DNA of 18,793 bases from Granulicatella adiacens (GTDB lineage Bacteria > Bacillota > Bacilli > Lactobacillales > Aerococcaceae): assembly GCA_018364485.1 (NCBI GenBank), contig JAGZLX010000032.1, positions 1 to 18,793 of the forward strand, in the 5' to 3' direction. The first letter of the stretch is position 1. Each line of letters opens with the position of its first letter. The position numbers and the translations under genes are program-made. The notes below the pieces were generated by a model. The model saw nothing but the letters and a program-made list of their open reading frames with translations. It had not been told where the DNA came from and searched no databases. Positions 9,182-16,368 of this stretch are shown here, one piece after another.

Positions 9182-9932
9182 TTAACTCCTCCGCCTTTCC
9201 TTTATAAATTAGATCCAAGACTTCTGGTGTTACTTCTGAACTAGGACCATCATATACGATTTCACCATCTCTAATTCCAAGGATACGATCCGCGTATTCA
9301 AGTGCTAATTCAACGTGGTGAATATTTAAAAGGATTGAGATATTCATATCCTTGTTAATGCGTTTAAAGTCTTCCATAACGCGTTTTGCTGTCACTGGGT
9401 CAAGAGCCGCAACTGGTTCGTCGGCAAGAATAATTTCTGGATTTTGAGCCAATGTACGAGCTAAGGCCACACGTTGTTGTTGACCACCTGATAATTGGTC
9501 TGCACGAATAAATGCTTTATCTACAATGCCAACTTTATCTAACGCTTCCAATGCATGTAATTTCTCTTGTTTTGTATAAATACCGAATAATGAACGGAAG
9601 AACGGAATATCTGGAACAATAGATGTCAATACATTTTTAATAACTGTTGTTCTTGTTACTAAGTTGAATGATTGGAAGATCATCCCAACCTTATTTCTAC
9701 GGAATTTACGTAGAGATTTCCCTTTTAATTTCGTAACATCGATACCATCAACTGTTAATTTCCCTTCGCTAATATCTAGCATTCGGTTAATCGTACGAAT
9801 TAATGTTGATTTACCGGCACCAGAAAGCCCGATAATCGATACGAATTCTCCTTGTTCAATTTCTAAATTAATATTTTTAAGACCTTTAACCCCGTTTGGA
9901 TAAGTCTTAGATACGTTCTCAAATTTAATCAT
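9171..9932 (-). CDS. phnC: PhnC-type ABC transporter ATP-binding protein
   Basis: 253 aa ATPase that should power the importer. All ABC motifs are present: Walker A GLSGAGKST (residues 35-43), Q-loop Q87 in MIFQSFN, signature LSGGQQQR (147-154), Walker B IILADEP (167-173) and the switch His in NIHH (about 205). The C-terminal half resembles PhnC (EYADRILGIRDGEIVYDG). It overlaps the following phnE by 11 nt. It is separated from phnD by a terminator-like hairpin at 9950-9980, which may set its level below that of the binding protein. Confidence 0.95.
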   Translation of the reverse strand: MIKFENVSKTYPNGVKGLKNINLEIEQGEFVSIIGLSGAGKSTLIRTINRMLDISEGKLTVDGIDVTKLKGKSLRKFRRNKVGMIFQSFNLVTRTTVIKNVLTSIVPDIPFFRSLFGIYTKQEKLHALEALDKVGIVDKAFIRADQLSGGQQQRVALARTLAQNPEIILADEPVAALDPVTAKRVMEDFKRINKDMNISILLNIHHVELALEYADRILGIRDGEIVYDGPSSEVTPEVLDLIYKGKAEELNEA

Positions 9933-9949
9933 TTTATTGCCTCTCTCTC

Positions 9950-9980
9950 AAAAAAGGGTCAGGAGAAATATCCTAACCCT
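9950..9980 (-). terminator. Intrinsic terminator-like hairpin between phnD and phnC
   Basis: On the minus strand a GC-rich stem (GGGTTAGGA with TCCTGACCC, one G-U pair; 9971-9979 with 9956-9964) and a 6-nt loop are followed by six T. It lies in the 73-nt gap after phnD and just before the phnC ribosome binding site. It has the form of a partial terminator that lets the binding protein be made in excess. Confidence 0.8.
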
Positions 9981-10005
9981 CATTTGATATTCATTACAAA
10001 TTTTA

Positions 10006-11064
10006 TTAGTTACCTGATTTTAGTTTTTTAAGTAATTTTTGTGCTTCACGTTCTTTATCGTAGTCGCTAGCGTTAGCTTTCTTATAGCCTTTATGAGAGT
10101 AGATCTTGATAATTTCTTTACCTTCATCTGTCTTAGCGATATTCATCATTGCGTTTGCAAATGCTTCTTTAAATGCATCATCTACGATTGGAGAAGCTTT
10201 ACTTACTGAAATTGTGTCATTATAAATATCTGGAGTAACACCGATAACGTTTGTTTCTTTGAAGATGTCTTCTGAACGGCCGTAATCGCTAGTCCATTTC
10301 TTAGCGTAGTCATTACGAACGTCAGCATAACCAACCATGATATCAATTTGTCCTGATGCTAAACGAGCTGCAGAACTTGCGTATGAGTCAGATTGTACAA
10401 CGTTTTGTAAGTCAGAAATACCTTTACCGTATTTATCTTGTAACCATAATGTTGGGTAGATATAACCTGAAGAAGATGAAGTTCCTAATACTCCCCATTT
10501 AGCAGAGTTTAAATCGTCCCAAGTTAATTCTTGACCGCTGTTGATTTTCGCTGCTAATTCTTTCCCTTTCTCAGTAGGACCAGCAATGATTAAACCTTTA
10601 TATGAAGTGGCTTGCTCTTTACCACGTTCTGTTGCTTTTCCATCATTCCAGTCTTTAGGATTAGAAGAATCTTTTAATAAGTTATCACGAGTAGCTGTTA
10701 ATAATACGTCAACTTCTTTGTCGTATAAAACATAAGTACCACCAGGTAAGAAACCTACATCCGCACTACCAGATGCTAATGCTTCCCCTACTGCGTCAAA
10801 ACTTGTTCCGACAGTGATGTCCACGTTTTTAACATCGTAGCCTTCTTTAGCTAACTCTTTTTTCAATAATTCTTTTAATGGTTCTGTTGTTGTAACAATT
10901 GTTTCAGGGTCACGTGAAGGAACAAAAGCAACTTTTAAAGTATCTATTGTTTTTGAACCACTTTGAGTTTGAGATGATTCAGAACCTGAATTACTTGAGC
11001 ACCCCGCTAAAAGCGCCAATGATGATAAACCAATTGCTAATTTAGACCAAAAAGACTTTTTCAT
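10006..11064 (-). CDS. phnD: PhnD-like substrate-binding lipoprotein of the ABC importer
   Basis: 352 aa binding protein held at the membrane by a lipid. A signal peptide is seen (MKKSFW, hydrophobic core, lipobox LLAGC with Cys22), followed by a Ser/Gln-rich linker and a two-lobed binding domain of the PhnD family (LKVAFVPSRDPETI, FLPGGTYVL, WGVLGTSSSSGYIYPTLWL, SGQIDIMVGYADV). The start ATG has AGGAGG 10 nt upstream. It is the first gene of phnDCEE. By rough memory-based alignment, the GSHDAA segment that touches phosphonate in E. coli PhnD reads DSYASS here, so the ligand may not be a simple phosphonate. Phosphonate, phosphite or another organophosphate-like ligand cannot be told apart from sequence, and no phosphonate-degrading gene is nearby. 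Confidence 0.9.
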   Translation of the reverse strand: MKKSFWSKLAIGLSSLALLAGCSSNSGSESSQTQSGSKTIDTLKVAFVPSRDPETIVTTTEPLKELLKKELAKEGYDVKNVDITVGTSFDAVGEALASGSADVGFLPGGTYVLYDKEVDVLLTATRDNLLKDSSNPKDWNDGKATERGKEQATSYKGLIIAGPTEKGKELAAKINSGQELTWDDLNSAKWGVLGTSSSSGYIYPTLWLQDKYGKGISDLQNVVQSDSYASSAARLASGQIDIMVGYADVRNDYAKKWTSDYGRSEDIFKETNVIGVTPDIYNDTISVSKASPIVDDAFKEAFANAMMNIAKTDEGKEIIKIYSHKGYKKANASDYDKEREAQKLLKKLKSGN

Positions 11065-11130
11065 AAAAAAATATCCTCCTAAGATACGGTTATATAGTTA
11101 GAAATTAAGATATTCTTAACCCCTTTTATA

Positions 11131-11159
11131 ATCTTACAAGACATACACGAAAATTACAA
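11131..11159 (-). promoter_or_regulatory. Candidate promoter of the phnDCEE operon
   Basis: On the minus strand TTGTAA (11154-11159), a 17-nt spacer and TAAGAT (11131-11136) are the best -35/-10 pair I find upstream of phnD. The start site would fall near 11124, giving a leader of about 60 nt. The -10 box is weak and other pairs are possible. Confidence 0.35.
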
Positions 11160-11206
11160 CCCATAACAATGTAAATATGAGTATTTTCATACATTTTACA
11201 TATTTC

Positions 11207-11270
11207 AAATACCGAAAAAACAATGTAAGCGTATGAAACACGAACTATAATAAACGAATGTTCGGTATTT
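11207..11270. promoter_or_regulatory. PurBox-like inverted repeat upstream of phnD
   Basis: Two perfect 10-bp arms, AAATACCGAA (11207-11216) and TTCGGTATTT (11261-11270), are separated by 44 nt. The right arm read on the minus strand gives AATACCGAACATT (11257-11269), a full match to the PurR box consensus AWWWCCGAACWWT. The left arm (11208-11220) matches with two mismatches. The interval also holds a half-matching cre-like stretch (TGTAAGCG at 11224-11231) and one copy of a 10-bp direct repeat, AACAATGTAA (11165-11174 and 11219-11228). PurR control of the operon is an inference. Confidence 0.4.
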
Positions 11271-11276
11271 AAGACC

Positions 11277-11311
11277 AAAAAAAAGAAACCTCCATACTGT
11301 AGGAAGGTTTC
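11277..11311 (-). terminator. Terminator of the ula operon after ulaE
   Basis: On the minus strand the stem GAAACCT/AGGTTTC extends past a one-base bulge by two more G-C pairs (11285-11311), and eight T follow (11277-11284). It starts only a few bases after the ulaE stop codon and separates the ula operon from phnDCEE. Confidence 0.88.
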
Positions 11312-11318
11312 AATCTTA

Positions 11319-12170
11319 TTATTTATTTGGAAAATGAGATCTTAAGAATTGGTTGGCAAACTTGATGTCTTCTAACCAGTTTTCTTGACCTACATACCAG
11401 AATTCACCAGTGAAACGATTTACGTCGATTGATAAGAATGTATCAACCATGCGTTTGAAATCGATTTGGCCAGTACCAAATGGAATTTCACGGTAATGTC
11501 CAGGAATTGTTTCTTTTAAGTGAGCTGCAACAATGTGCCCTCTTCCTAATTCGATATCTTCGTAGACATTTTTAGCACCAGGTTCTAATGATGCGTTCAT
11601 TAAGTTACCTGAGTCTGGATATACTTGTAAGTATGGAGATTTCACTAATTCAACGAAACGCATAGATTTTTCTACTGTGTTCATAAATGGAGTTTCCATT
11701 GTTTCAAAACCAAGAAGAATTCCTTTTTGAGCGGCCATTTCAGTAGCTTTCTTAAGGTTTTGGATGAAGTAATCAAGTGTTACCGCATCTCCTTCTTCGT
11801 AGTAAACGTCGTATCCAGCTAATTGGATTACACGAACACCTAAATCATCTGCTAATTGAATCGCTTTTTCCATGATTTCTAGACTACGTGCACGAGTAGC
11901 TTCGTCATGTGATCCAAATGGATATTTACGATGGCCACTTAAGCACATTGAACGAATTGGAACACCAGTTTCAAACATATCGTTTACTAATTGTTGGCGT
12001 TCTTCTTTTGTCCATTCTAGACGACTTAATTTTTCATCAGTTTCATCGATACTGATTTCTAAGAAGTCAAATCCAGTTGCTTTAACTGTTTCTAACTTTT
12101 CTCTAAAACTAAGTGTGTTTGGCATTGATTTTTCATACAAACCAAGTTCATAAAACTTTTTATTGTCCAT
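11319..12170 (-). CDS. ulaE: UlaE, L-ribulose-5-phosphate 3-epimerase (L-xylulose-5-phosphate 3-epimerase)
   Basis: Interconverts L-xylulose-5-phosphate and L-ribulose-5-phosphate, the third enzymatic step of anaerobic ascorbate breakdown. It is a TIM-barrel protein of the xylose-isomerase-like fold. Visible family features are YELGLYEKSMP at the start, FDFLEISIDE, the metal or acid region LGFETMETPFMN, YPDSGNL and FTGEFWYVGQE near the end. I chose the ATG at 12170 (283 aa), where MDNKKFYELGLYEK aligns with the normal family N-terminus and a GGAG lies 12 nt upstream. An in-frame ATG at 12188 would add six residues but has only a poor binding site. With the 12170 start the gene overlaps the ulaF end by 11 nt. 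It is the last gene of the operon. Confidence 0.93.
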   Translation of the reverse strand: MDNKKFYELGLYEKSMPNTLSFREKLETVKATGFDFLEISIDETDEKLSRLEWTKEERQQLVNDMFETGVPIRSMCLSGHRKYPFGSHDEATRARSLEIMEKAIQLADDLGVRVIQLAGYDVYYEEGDAVTLDYFIQNLKKATEMAAQKGILLGFETMETPFMNTVEKSMRFVELVKSPYLQVYPDSGNLMNASLEPGAKNVYEDIELGRGHIVAAHLKETIPGHYREIPFGTGQIDFKRMVDTFLSIDVNRFTGEFWYVGQENWLEDIKFANQFLRSHFPNK

Positions 12171-12849
12171 AGTAAGCATTCGCTCCATGTTTTCTTAAAT
12201 AGTGTTTATCTAAAATTGTTTGTGACATTGGTTTCATATTTGGGTTTAATGCAAAGTTATGCCATGCCATGTTAGCAACGTATTCTAGTACTGTAATGTT
12301 GTGTACTGCATCCATTGCATCTTTACCCCATGCAAATGGTCCGTGGTTGAATACTAAAACAGCTGGAATCGCATTTGGATCTTTATCTTTGAAAGTCTCA
12401 ACGATTACTTTACCTGTTTCTAGCTCATAAGCACCTTTAATTTCAGCTTCAGTCATTTCACGAGTGCAAGGGATTGTTCCATAGAAGTAGTCCCCTTGTG
12501 TTGTGCCGAATGCAGGAATTTCTTGTCCTTGTTGAGCCATTGTAGTTGCCCATAGAGAGTGAGTGTGTACTACTCCATTTACATCTTTGAAATTACGATA
12601 AATTTCCAAGTGAGTATCTAAGTCTGAAGAAGGTTTTAGAGCTCCTTCAACTTTATTTCCGTCGATATCCACAATTACGATATCATCAGCAGTTAGTTTA
12701 TCATAGTCAACACCTGAAGGTTTGATCGCAATAACCCCTGCTTCACGGTCGTACTCTGAAACGTTACCCCATGTAAAAATGACTAATCCATGTTTTGGTA
12801 ACTCTAAATTTGCTTTTAATACACGTTCTTTTAATTGTTCGTATGCCAT
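12160..12849 (-). CDS. ulaF: UlaF, L-ribulose-5-phosphate 4-epimerase
   Basis: Class II aldolase/epimerase (AraD family) converting L-ribulose-5-phosphate to D-xylulose-5-phosphate, the exit point of the ascorbate pathway. At 229 aa it has normal length. The zinc ligands are visible as His95 and His97 (VVHTHSLW) and His169 (VFNHGPFAWG). Asp76 in KPSSDLDTH and the GNVSEYDREAG and IKPSGVDYD phosphate-binding stretches are also present. The sequence alone cannot exclude AraD, but the location between ulaB and ulaE makes UlaF the best name. The binding site before the ATG (AGAAGGGA) is weaker than those of the other ula genes. The end overlaps ulaE. Confidence 0.94.
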   Translation of the reverse strand: MAYEQLKERVLKANLELPKHGLVIFTWGNVSEYDREAGVIAIKPSGVDYDKLTADDIVIVDIDGNKVEGALKPSSDLDTHLEIYRNFKDVNGVVHTHSLWATTMAQQGQEIPAFGTTQGDYFYGTIPCTREMTEAEIKGAYELETGKVIVETFKDKDPNAIPAVLVFNHGPFAWGKDAMDAVHNITVLEYVANMAWHNFALNPNMKPMSQTILDKHYLRKHGANAYYGQ

Positions 12850-12866
12850 TGTAGAATCCCTTCTTA

Positions 12867-13151
12867 TTATAAGCCTAAAGCTTCAGAAATTTTTTCAGTC
12901 ATTTCTTTTTCAGATAATAAGTTTTGTAAACCTACAATTTTAGTGTTTGGTAAGTCTAAACCATCAAAAACTTCTAATAAAGCTGATGAAATAACAACTA
13001 AGTCATAGTTTTTAGCTGAAGATTTTGCTTCAGAAACTGCACAGTGGTGAACTTCCAAAGGAATATTCAATTTTCTGAACACGTTTGTTAATTTCATTTT
13101 GATAATTTGGCTTGATCCCATTCCGCTTCCGCATGCTGCTAATACTTTCAT
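12867..13151 (-). CDS. ulaB: UlaB, ascorbate PTS EIIB component
   Basis: 94 aa cytoplasmic phospho-carrier of the lactose/ascorbate EIIB fold. It takes phosphate from UlaC and passes it to ascorbate bound to UlaA. The P-loop-like active site is at the start, MKVLAACGSGMGSSQ, with the phosphorylated Cys at residue 7. AAGGAG lies just before the ATG. The gene follows ulaA after an 86-nt gap containing a long stem-loop (13175-13206), and is 17 nt upstream of ulaF. Confidence 0.95.
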   Translation of the reverse strand: MKVLAACGSGMGSSQIIKMKLTNVFRKLNIPLEVHHCAVSEAKSSAKNYDLVVISSALLEVFDGLDLPNTKIVGLQNLLSEKEMTEKISEALGL

Positions 13152-13174
13152 ATTTTACATCTCCTTATATTGTT

Positions 13175-13206
13175 AGAGTATCGGATAAAACATTACCCGA
13201 TACCCT
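13175..13206 (-). other. Intercistronic stem-loop between ulaA and ulaB
   Basis: A 14-bp stem (13193-13206 with 13175-13188, two G-U pairs) is closed by a 4-nt loop. No T run follows, so it is unlikely to be a strong terminator. It sits directly upstream of the ulaB ribosome binding site and could mark an mRNA processing or stability point. Confidence 0.75.
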
Positions 13207-13237
13207 GTATTTTACTATATTCTCTTACTGATTTAAA

Positions 13238-14734
13238 TTAGTTTTGCTTAGACTCTAAGTATGTTTCATAGTCTTCAGCAATAGTAAAGTAATGTTCTTT
13301 GTTTTTGCTGTATTGTAATTGAGGGATTACTAATAAGATTAATAATACGATACCTAAACCAACATATTGGAAGTTTTGCATTAAGAATCCGAATCCAACC
13401 CAGATTGTATCCCAGTCAAAGTTACCATGCCATCCACCGTATGCAGCTAAACCAAATGCACCTGCGGCAATTGCTCCACCTAATACTTGGATGATACCTG
13501 ATAAGAATGAAAGGATTGAAGCAGCACGTAAACCACCTTTATGGTTAGCGTATACTGCGAATGTAGCGTTGTCGAAGAATACCGGTACGAATCCAGTAAT
13601 GATTAATACTGGAGATTTGAATACGATTAATCCTAAGATTGCTAAGATTTGTCCTAATACCCCGAATAAGAAACCAACTGTTACAGCGTTTGGAGAACCG
13701 AATCCGTAAACTGCAGCACAGTCAACCGCTGGCATAGAACCTGGTAATAATTTGTTAGAGATACCTTGGAACGCTTCTGATAACTCAGCAACGAATAAAC
13801 GAACCCCTAATTGTAAGATTTGAACATAAACAGTAAATGTTAATGCTGTTTGTAAGATGTAGAAGAAGAAGTCGTCTGTTTCTTTTAATGTAGACATTTT
13901 GAATTTAGAAGCAGCAACTGTTAATTCTTGTCCATTTACACTTACTAAGTAGTCTTTACCTAATACTAATAAGATTGCACCGAAGAACACCACCATTAAG
14001 ATTGATGTTGCAACGATTGATTCTTTGAAGATTGATAAGAAACCTGGTAATTCAAGATCTTCAATCTTCTTGTCGTTTTTACCTGAGAATTTAGGAGCTA
14101 ATTTGTCAACTAACCAAACCCCAAACATTTGTTGGTGACCAATTGCAAATCCGCCGCCTTCTGTTAATTCTTGTGTAGCTTCTACTGTTAAGTTTGCGGC
14201 TACTGCCCAATAAACACCTAATACAATACCTAATAAAATTACAAATTGTAATTGATTAACGTTATCTCCTAAAGCTAAAGCCATTAACCAAGTAGCTGTA
14301 GCAGATTGTTGCACCATGATGTGACCAGTGATGAATACTGTACGAACTTTAGTTAATTTACGGAAAATAACTAATACTAAGTTAGTTAAGAAAGCAACTA
14401 ATAATACTTGTACTGTTAAACCTGTTGCATGACCAGCTGTTTTTAAAGCAGCTTCAGCAGCAGCTTGACCAAAATATGGGTCAATAACGGCAGCTTGTAA
14501 TCCGAAACGATCCCCTAATGCTGCTAATACTGGACGGAAGTTTGAAACTAATCCACCAGCAGCTACGTTTAAGATCATGTAACCTACAACTGCTTTAATA
14601 AAACCTGCTAATGCATCGTACCATTTACGACCTAATAGTAAGTAACCAACTAATACGATTAAACCTACGAAATATTGTGGTTTAGTAAAAATGTTAGCGT
14701 AGAAGAATTGCCAAAAACTGAATAAAAATTCCAT
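13238..14734 (-). CDS. ulaA: UlaA, ascorbate PTS EIIC permease
   Basis: 498 aa multi-pass membrane transporter that brings in L-ascorbate as it is phosphorylated by UlaB. The sequence is hydrophobic throughout, with about eleven membrane segments expected from the family. Conserved UlaA stretches are visible: YFVGLIVLVGYLLLGRKWYD near the start, MVQQSATATWL, GFAIGHQQMFGVWLVDKLAPK and DCAAVYGFGSPNAV (about residues 338-351). It is slightly longer than E. coli UlaA (about 465 aa), with part of the extra length in the charged loop KFSGKNDKKIEDLE. The start lies 2 nt after the ulaC stop, and its AGGTGA binding site is inside the end of ulaC, suggesting coupled translation. Confidence 0.95.
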   Translation of the reverse strand: MEFLFSFWQFFYANIFTKPQYFVGLIVLVGYLLLGRKWYDALAGFIKAVVGYMILNVAAGGLVSNFRPVLAALGDRFGLQAAVIDPYFGQAAAEAALKTAGHATGLTVQVLLVAFLTNLVLVIFRKLTKVRTVFITGHIMVQQSATATWLMALALGDNVNQLQFVILLGIVLGVYWAVAANLTVEATQELTEGGGFAIGHQQMFGVWLVDKLAPKFSGKNDKKIEDLELPGFLSIFKESIVATSILMVVFFGAILLVLGKDYLVSVNGQELTVAASKFKMSTLKETDDFFFYILQTALTFTVYVQILQLGVRLFVAELSEAFQGISNKLLPGSMPAVDCAAVYGFGSPNAVTVGFLFGVLGQILAILGLIVFKSPVLIITGFVPVFFDNATFAVYANHKGGLRAASILSFLSGIIQVLGGAIAAGAFGLAAYGGWHGNFDWDTIWVGFGFLMQNFQYVGLGIVLLILLVIPQLQYSKNKEHYFTIAEDYETYLESKQN

Positions 14735-14736
14735 TA

Positions 14737-15186
14737 TTATTCACCTATTCCTTTTAAAATATTTTCTAAATCCTCTTTTGAACGCGCTTCGATAAACGCA
14801 TTAATAACTGATTCGTCATCTAATAATGTTACTAACTCTGATAAATTGTTTAAGTGTTTTTCATTATCAGTTGATGCTAAAACGAAGAATAAATGTGGTT
14901 GGTAGTCAGCACCTGGTCCAAAATCCACTGCTTCTTCAATGTTCATAAATGCTACAGCAGTATCATTTACCCCTTTTCCTTCTTGAGCATGAGGGATGCA
15001 GATTTCTGGAGCAATTACGATGTAAGGTCCAAATTCATGAACATTACTAATAATGTAACCTGGGTATTCAGGTTCAATGATCTTTTGTTCTAATAAAGGT
15101 TGGCAAGCTTTTTTGATTGCTTCTTCCCATGATAGAGAACCTTTTTGGAACGAAAAACGACCATTTTCAATAATCTCTCTTAACAT
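14737..15186 (-). CDS. ulaC: UlaC, ascorbate PTS EIIA component
   Basis: 149 aa EIIA of the mannitol/fructose type (PTS_EIIA_2), which accepts phosphate from HPr and passes it to UlaB. The phosphorylated His is His66 in APEICIPHAQEG. The N-terminus (LSWEEAIKKACQPLLEQKIIEP) is the usual helix pair of the fold. AAGGAGG precedes the ATG. The gene follows ulaG after a 102-nt gap with a hairpin at 15239-15264 and is nearly fused to ulaA (2-nt gap). Confidence 0.94.
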   Translation of the reverse strand: MLREIIENGRFSFQKGSLSWEEAIKKACQPLLEQKIIEPEYPGYIISNVHEFGPYIVIAPEICIPHAQEGKGVNDTAVAFMNIEEAVDFGPGADYQPHLFFVLASTDNEKHLNNLSELVTLLDDESVINAFIEARSKEDLENILKGIGE

Positions 15187-15238
15187 ATGTTCCTCCTTGT
15201 GTTATTAAGAAATCGTATTCATTATTACGCTTTGGTAA

Positions 15239-15264
15239 AGCCTAGAGTGGGTTAGCTCTAGGCT
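15239..15264 (-). other. Intercistronic hairpin between ulaG and ulaC
   Basis: A perfect 9-bp stem (AGCCTAGAG with CTCTAGGCT on the minus strand) with an 8-nt loop is followed by TTTACC only. It sits 24 nt after the ulaG stop. It could be a weak terminator or a processing and stability element that sets a different level for ulaDG and ulaCABFE. Confidence 0.75.
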
Positions 15265-15288
15265 CTCCAAATTTATTTAATGACAATA

Positions 15289-16350
15289 TTATAAGAATGA
15301 TGGGAATGGTACATCATTTTCGATTGAGAATACATCGTCAAATCCACGGTAGAAGTTGAATTCTAATTTATCTTTGTCAGTTGGGTAAGTATATTTACCA
15401 CCTACTTGCCAAATGAATGGTTTGAATTTGTATTCTAGACGATCTTTCTTGAATTTCCAGATTTCTGTAATTTCTTTTGGATCTGCTTGGAAGTTAGCCC
15501 AAATATCATAGTGAACTGGGATAACAACTTTAGCGTTTAATGATTCAGCCATACGTAACATATCAACTGAAGTCACTTTGTCAGTGATACCACGGGGGTT
15601 TTCACCGTAAGCACCTAAGCACACATCGATTTCATGTTCGTTACCATGTTTAGCAAACATGTTTGAGTAGTGAGAATCTCCTGCGTGATATAAGTTACCA
15701 CCACTTGTTTTGAATAAGTAGTTAACAGCGATTTCGTCCATATCTTGAGGCATTTTACCTTTAAGAACTTCGCCTTCTTTAGCTGTTACTAAAGCTGTAC
15801 GGTCAAATGCTTCTAAAGCTACGATTTCGATGTCTTTGATTTTAACTGAGTCTCCTGGGTGTACAACGATTGTACGTTCAGCAGGAACTCCCCAACCTAA
15901 CCAAGTGTTTACTACTTCTTGTGGTCCGATGAATTTAGCTTCTGGACAGTTGTTAGCAACTGCGGCAGCAGTGTTAATGTCTAAGTGGTCTGAGTGAATG
16001 TGTGTTACTACTAAAGCATCAACATTTTTCACTTCGAATGGATCAATTACGAATGGTTGTGTACGTAAGTTTGGTTGTAAGTTTTGGCAACCACTCATAC
16101 GTTGCATTTGGTGACCAGTTTTCATTTTTCCGTTGCCGTGGCTACGTTTACCAGTTCCACACCATAAGTCACATAGGATGTTAGTACCTTTGTCTGATTT
16201 TAACCAGATACCTGTACATCCTAACCACCACATAGCGAATGTTCCTGGTTTAACGTCTTCACGTTCGATTTCTTCATTTAACCAAGTTCCCCATTCTGGG
16301 AAAGTTGATAAAATCCAAGATTCTTTTGTTACATCTTTGATATTTGCCAT
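15289..16350 (-). CDS. ulaG: UlaG, L-ascorbate-6-phosphate lactonase
   Basis: 353 aa cytoplasmic metallo-beta-lactamase-fold enzyme that hydrolyses ascorbate-6-phosphate to 3-keto-L-gulonate-6-phosphate, the first step after uptake. The metal site is clear: VVTHIHSDHLD with His117, His119, Asp121 and His122, then LYHAGDSHYSN and VVIPVHYDIW with later ligands. The N-terminal FAMWWLGCTGIWLKS is typical of UlaG, and the length is close to E. coli UlaG (354 aa). The gene starts 18 nt after ulaD with a good AGGAGG-like site. In E. coli ulaG is a separate divergent gene, but here it is inside the operon. Confidence 0.96.
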   Translation of the reverse strand: MANIKDVTKESWILSTFPEWGTWLNEEIEREDVKPGTFAMWWLGCTGIWLKSDKGTNILCDLWCGTGKRSHGNGKMKTGHQMQRMSGCQNLQPNLRTQPFVIDPFEVKNVDALVVTHIHSDHLDINTAAAVANNCPEAKFIGPQEVVNTWLGWGVPAERTIVVHPGDSVKIKDIEIVALEAFDRTALVTAKEGEVLKGKMPQDMDEIAVNYLFKTSGGNLYHAGDSHYSNMFAKHGNEHEIDVCLGAYGENPRGITDKVTSVDMLRMAESLNAKVVIPVHYDIWANFQADPKEITEIWKFKKDRLEYKFKPFIWQVGGKYTYPTDKDKLEFNFYRGFDDVFSIENDVPFPSFL

Positions 16351-16368
16351 TGTTTTTCCTCCTTGGGA

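Noticed and set aside
11224..11237. cre site upstream of phnD
   Set aside because: Only the left half (TGTAAGCG) fits; the right half has several mismatches.
11065..11318. A riboswitch upstream of phnD
   Set aside because: I looked for conserved cores of common riboswitches and saw none; the structure present is a spaced DNA inverted repeat and a weak hairpin (about 11168-11204) with a 3-nt bulge.
12171..12188. ATG at 12188 as the ulaE start
   Set aside because: It adds six residues outside the family alignment and lacks a good ribosome binding site; 12170 has a GGAG upstream.
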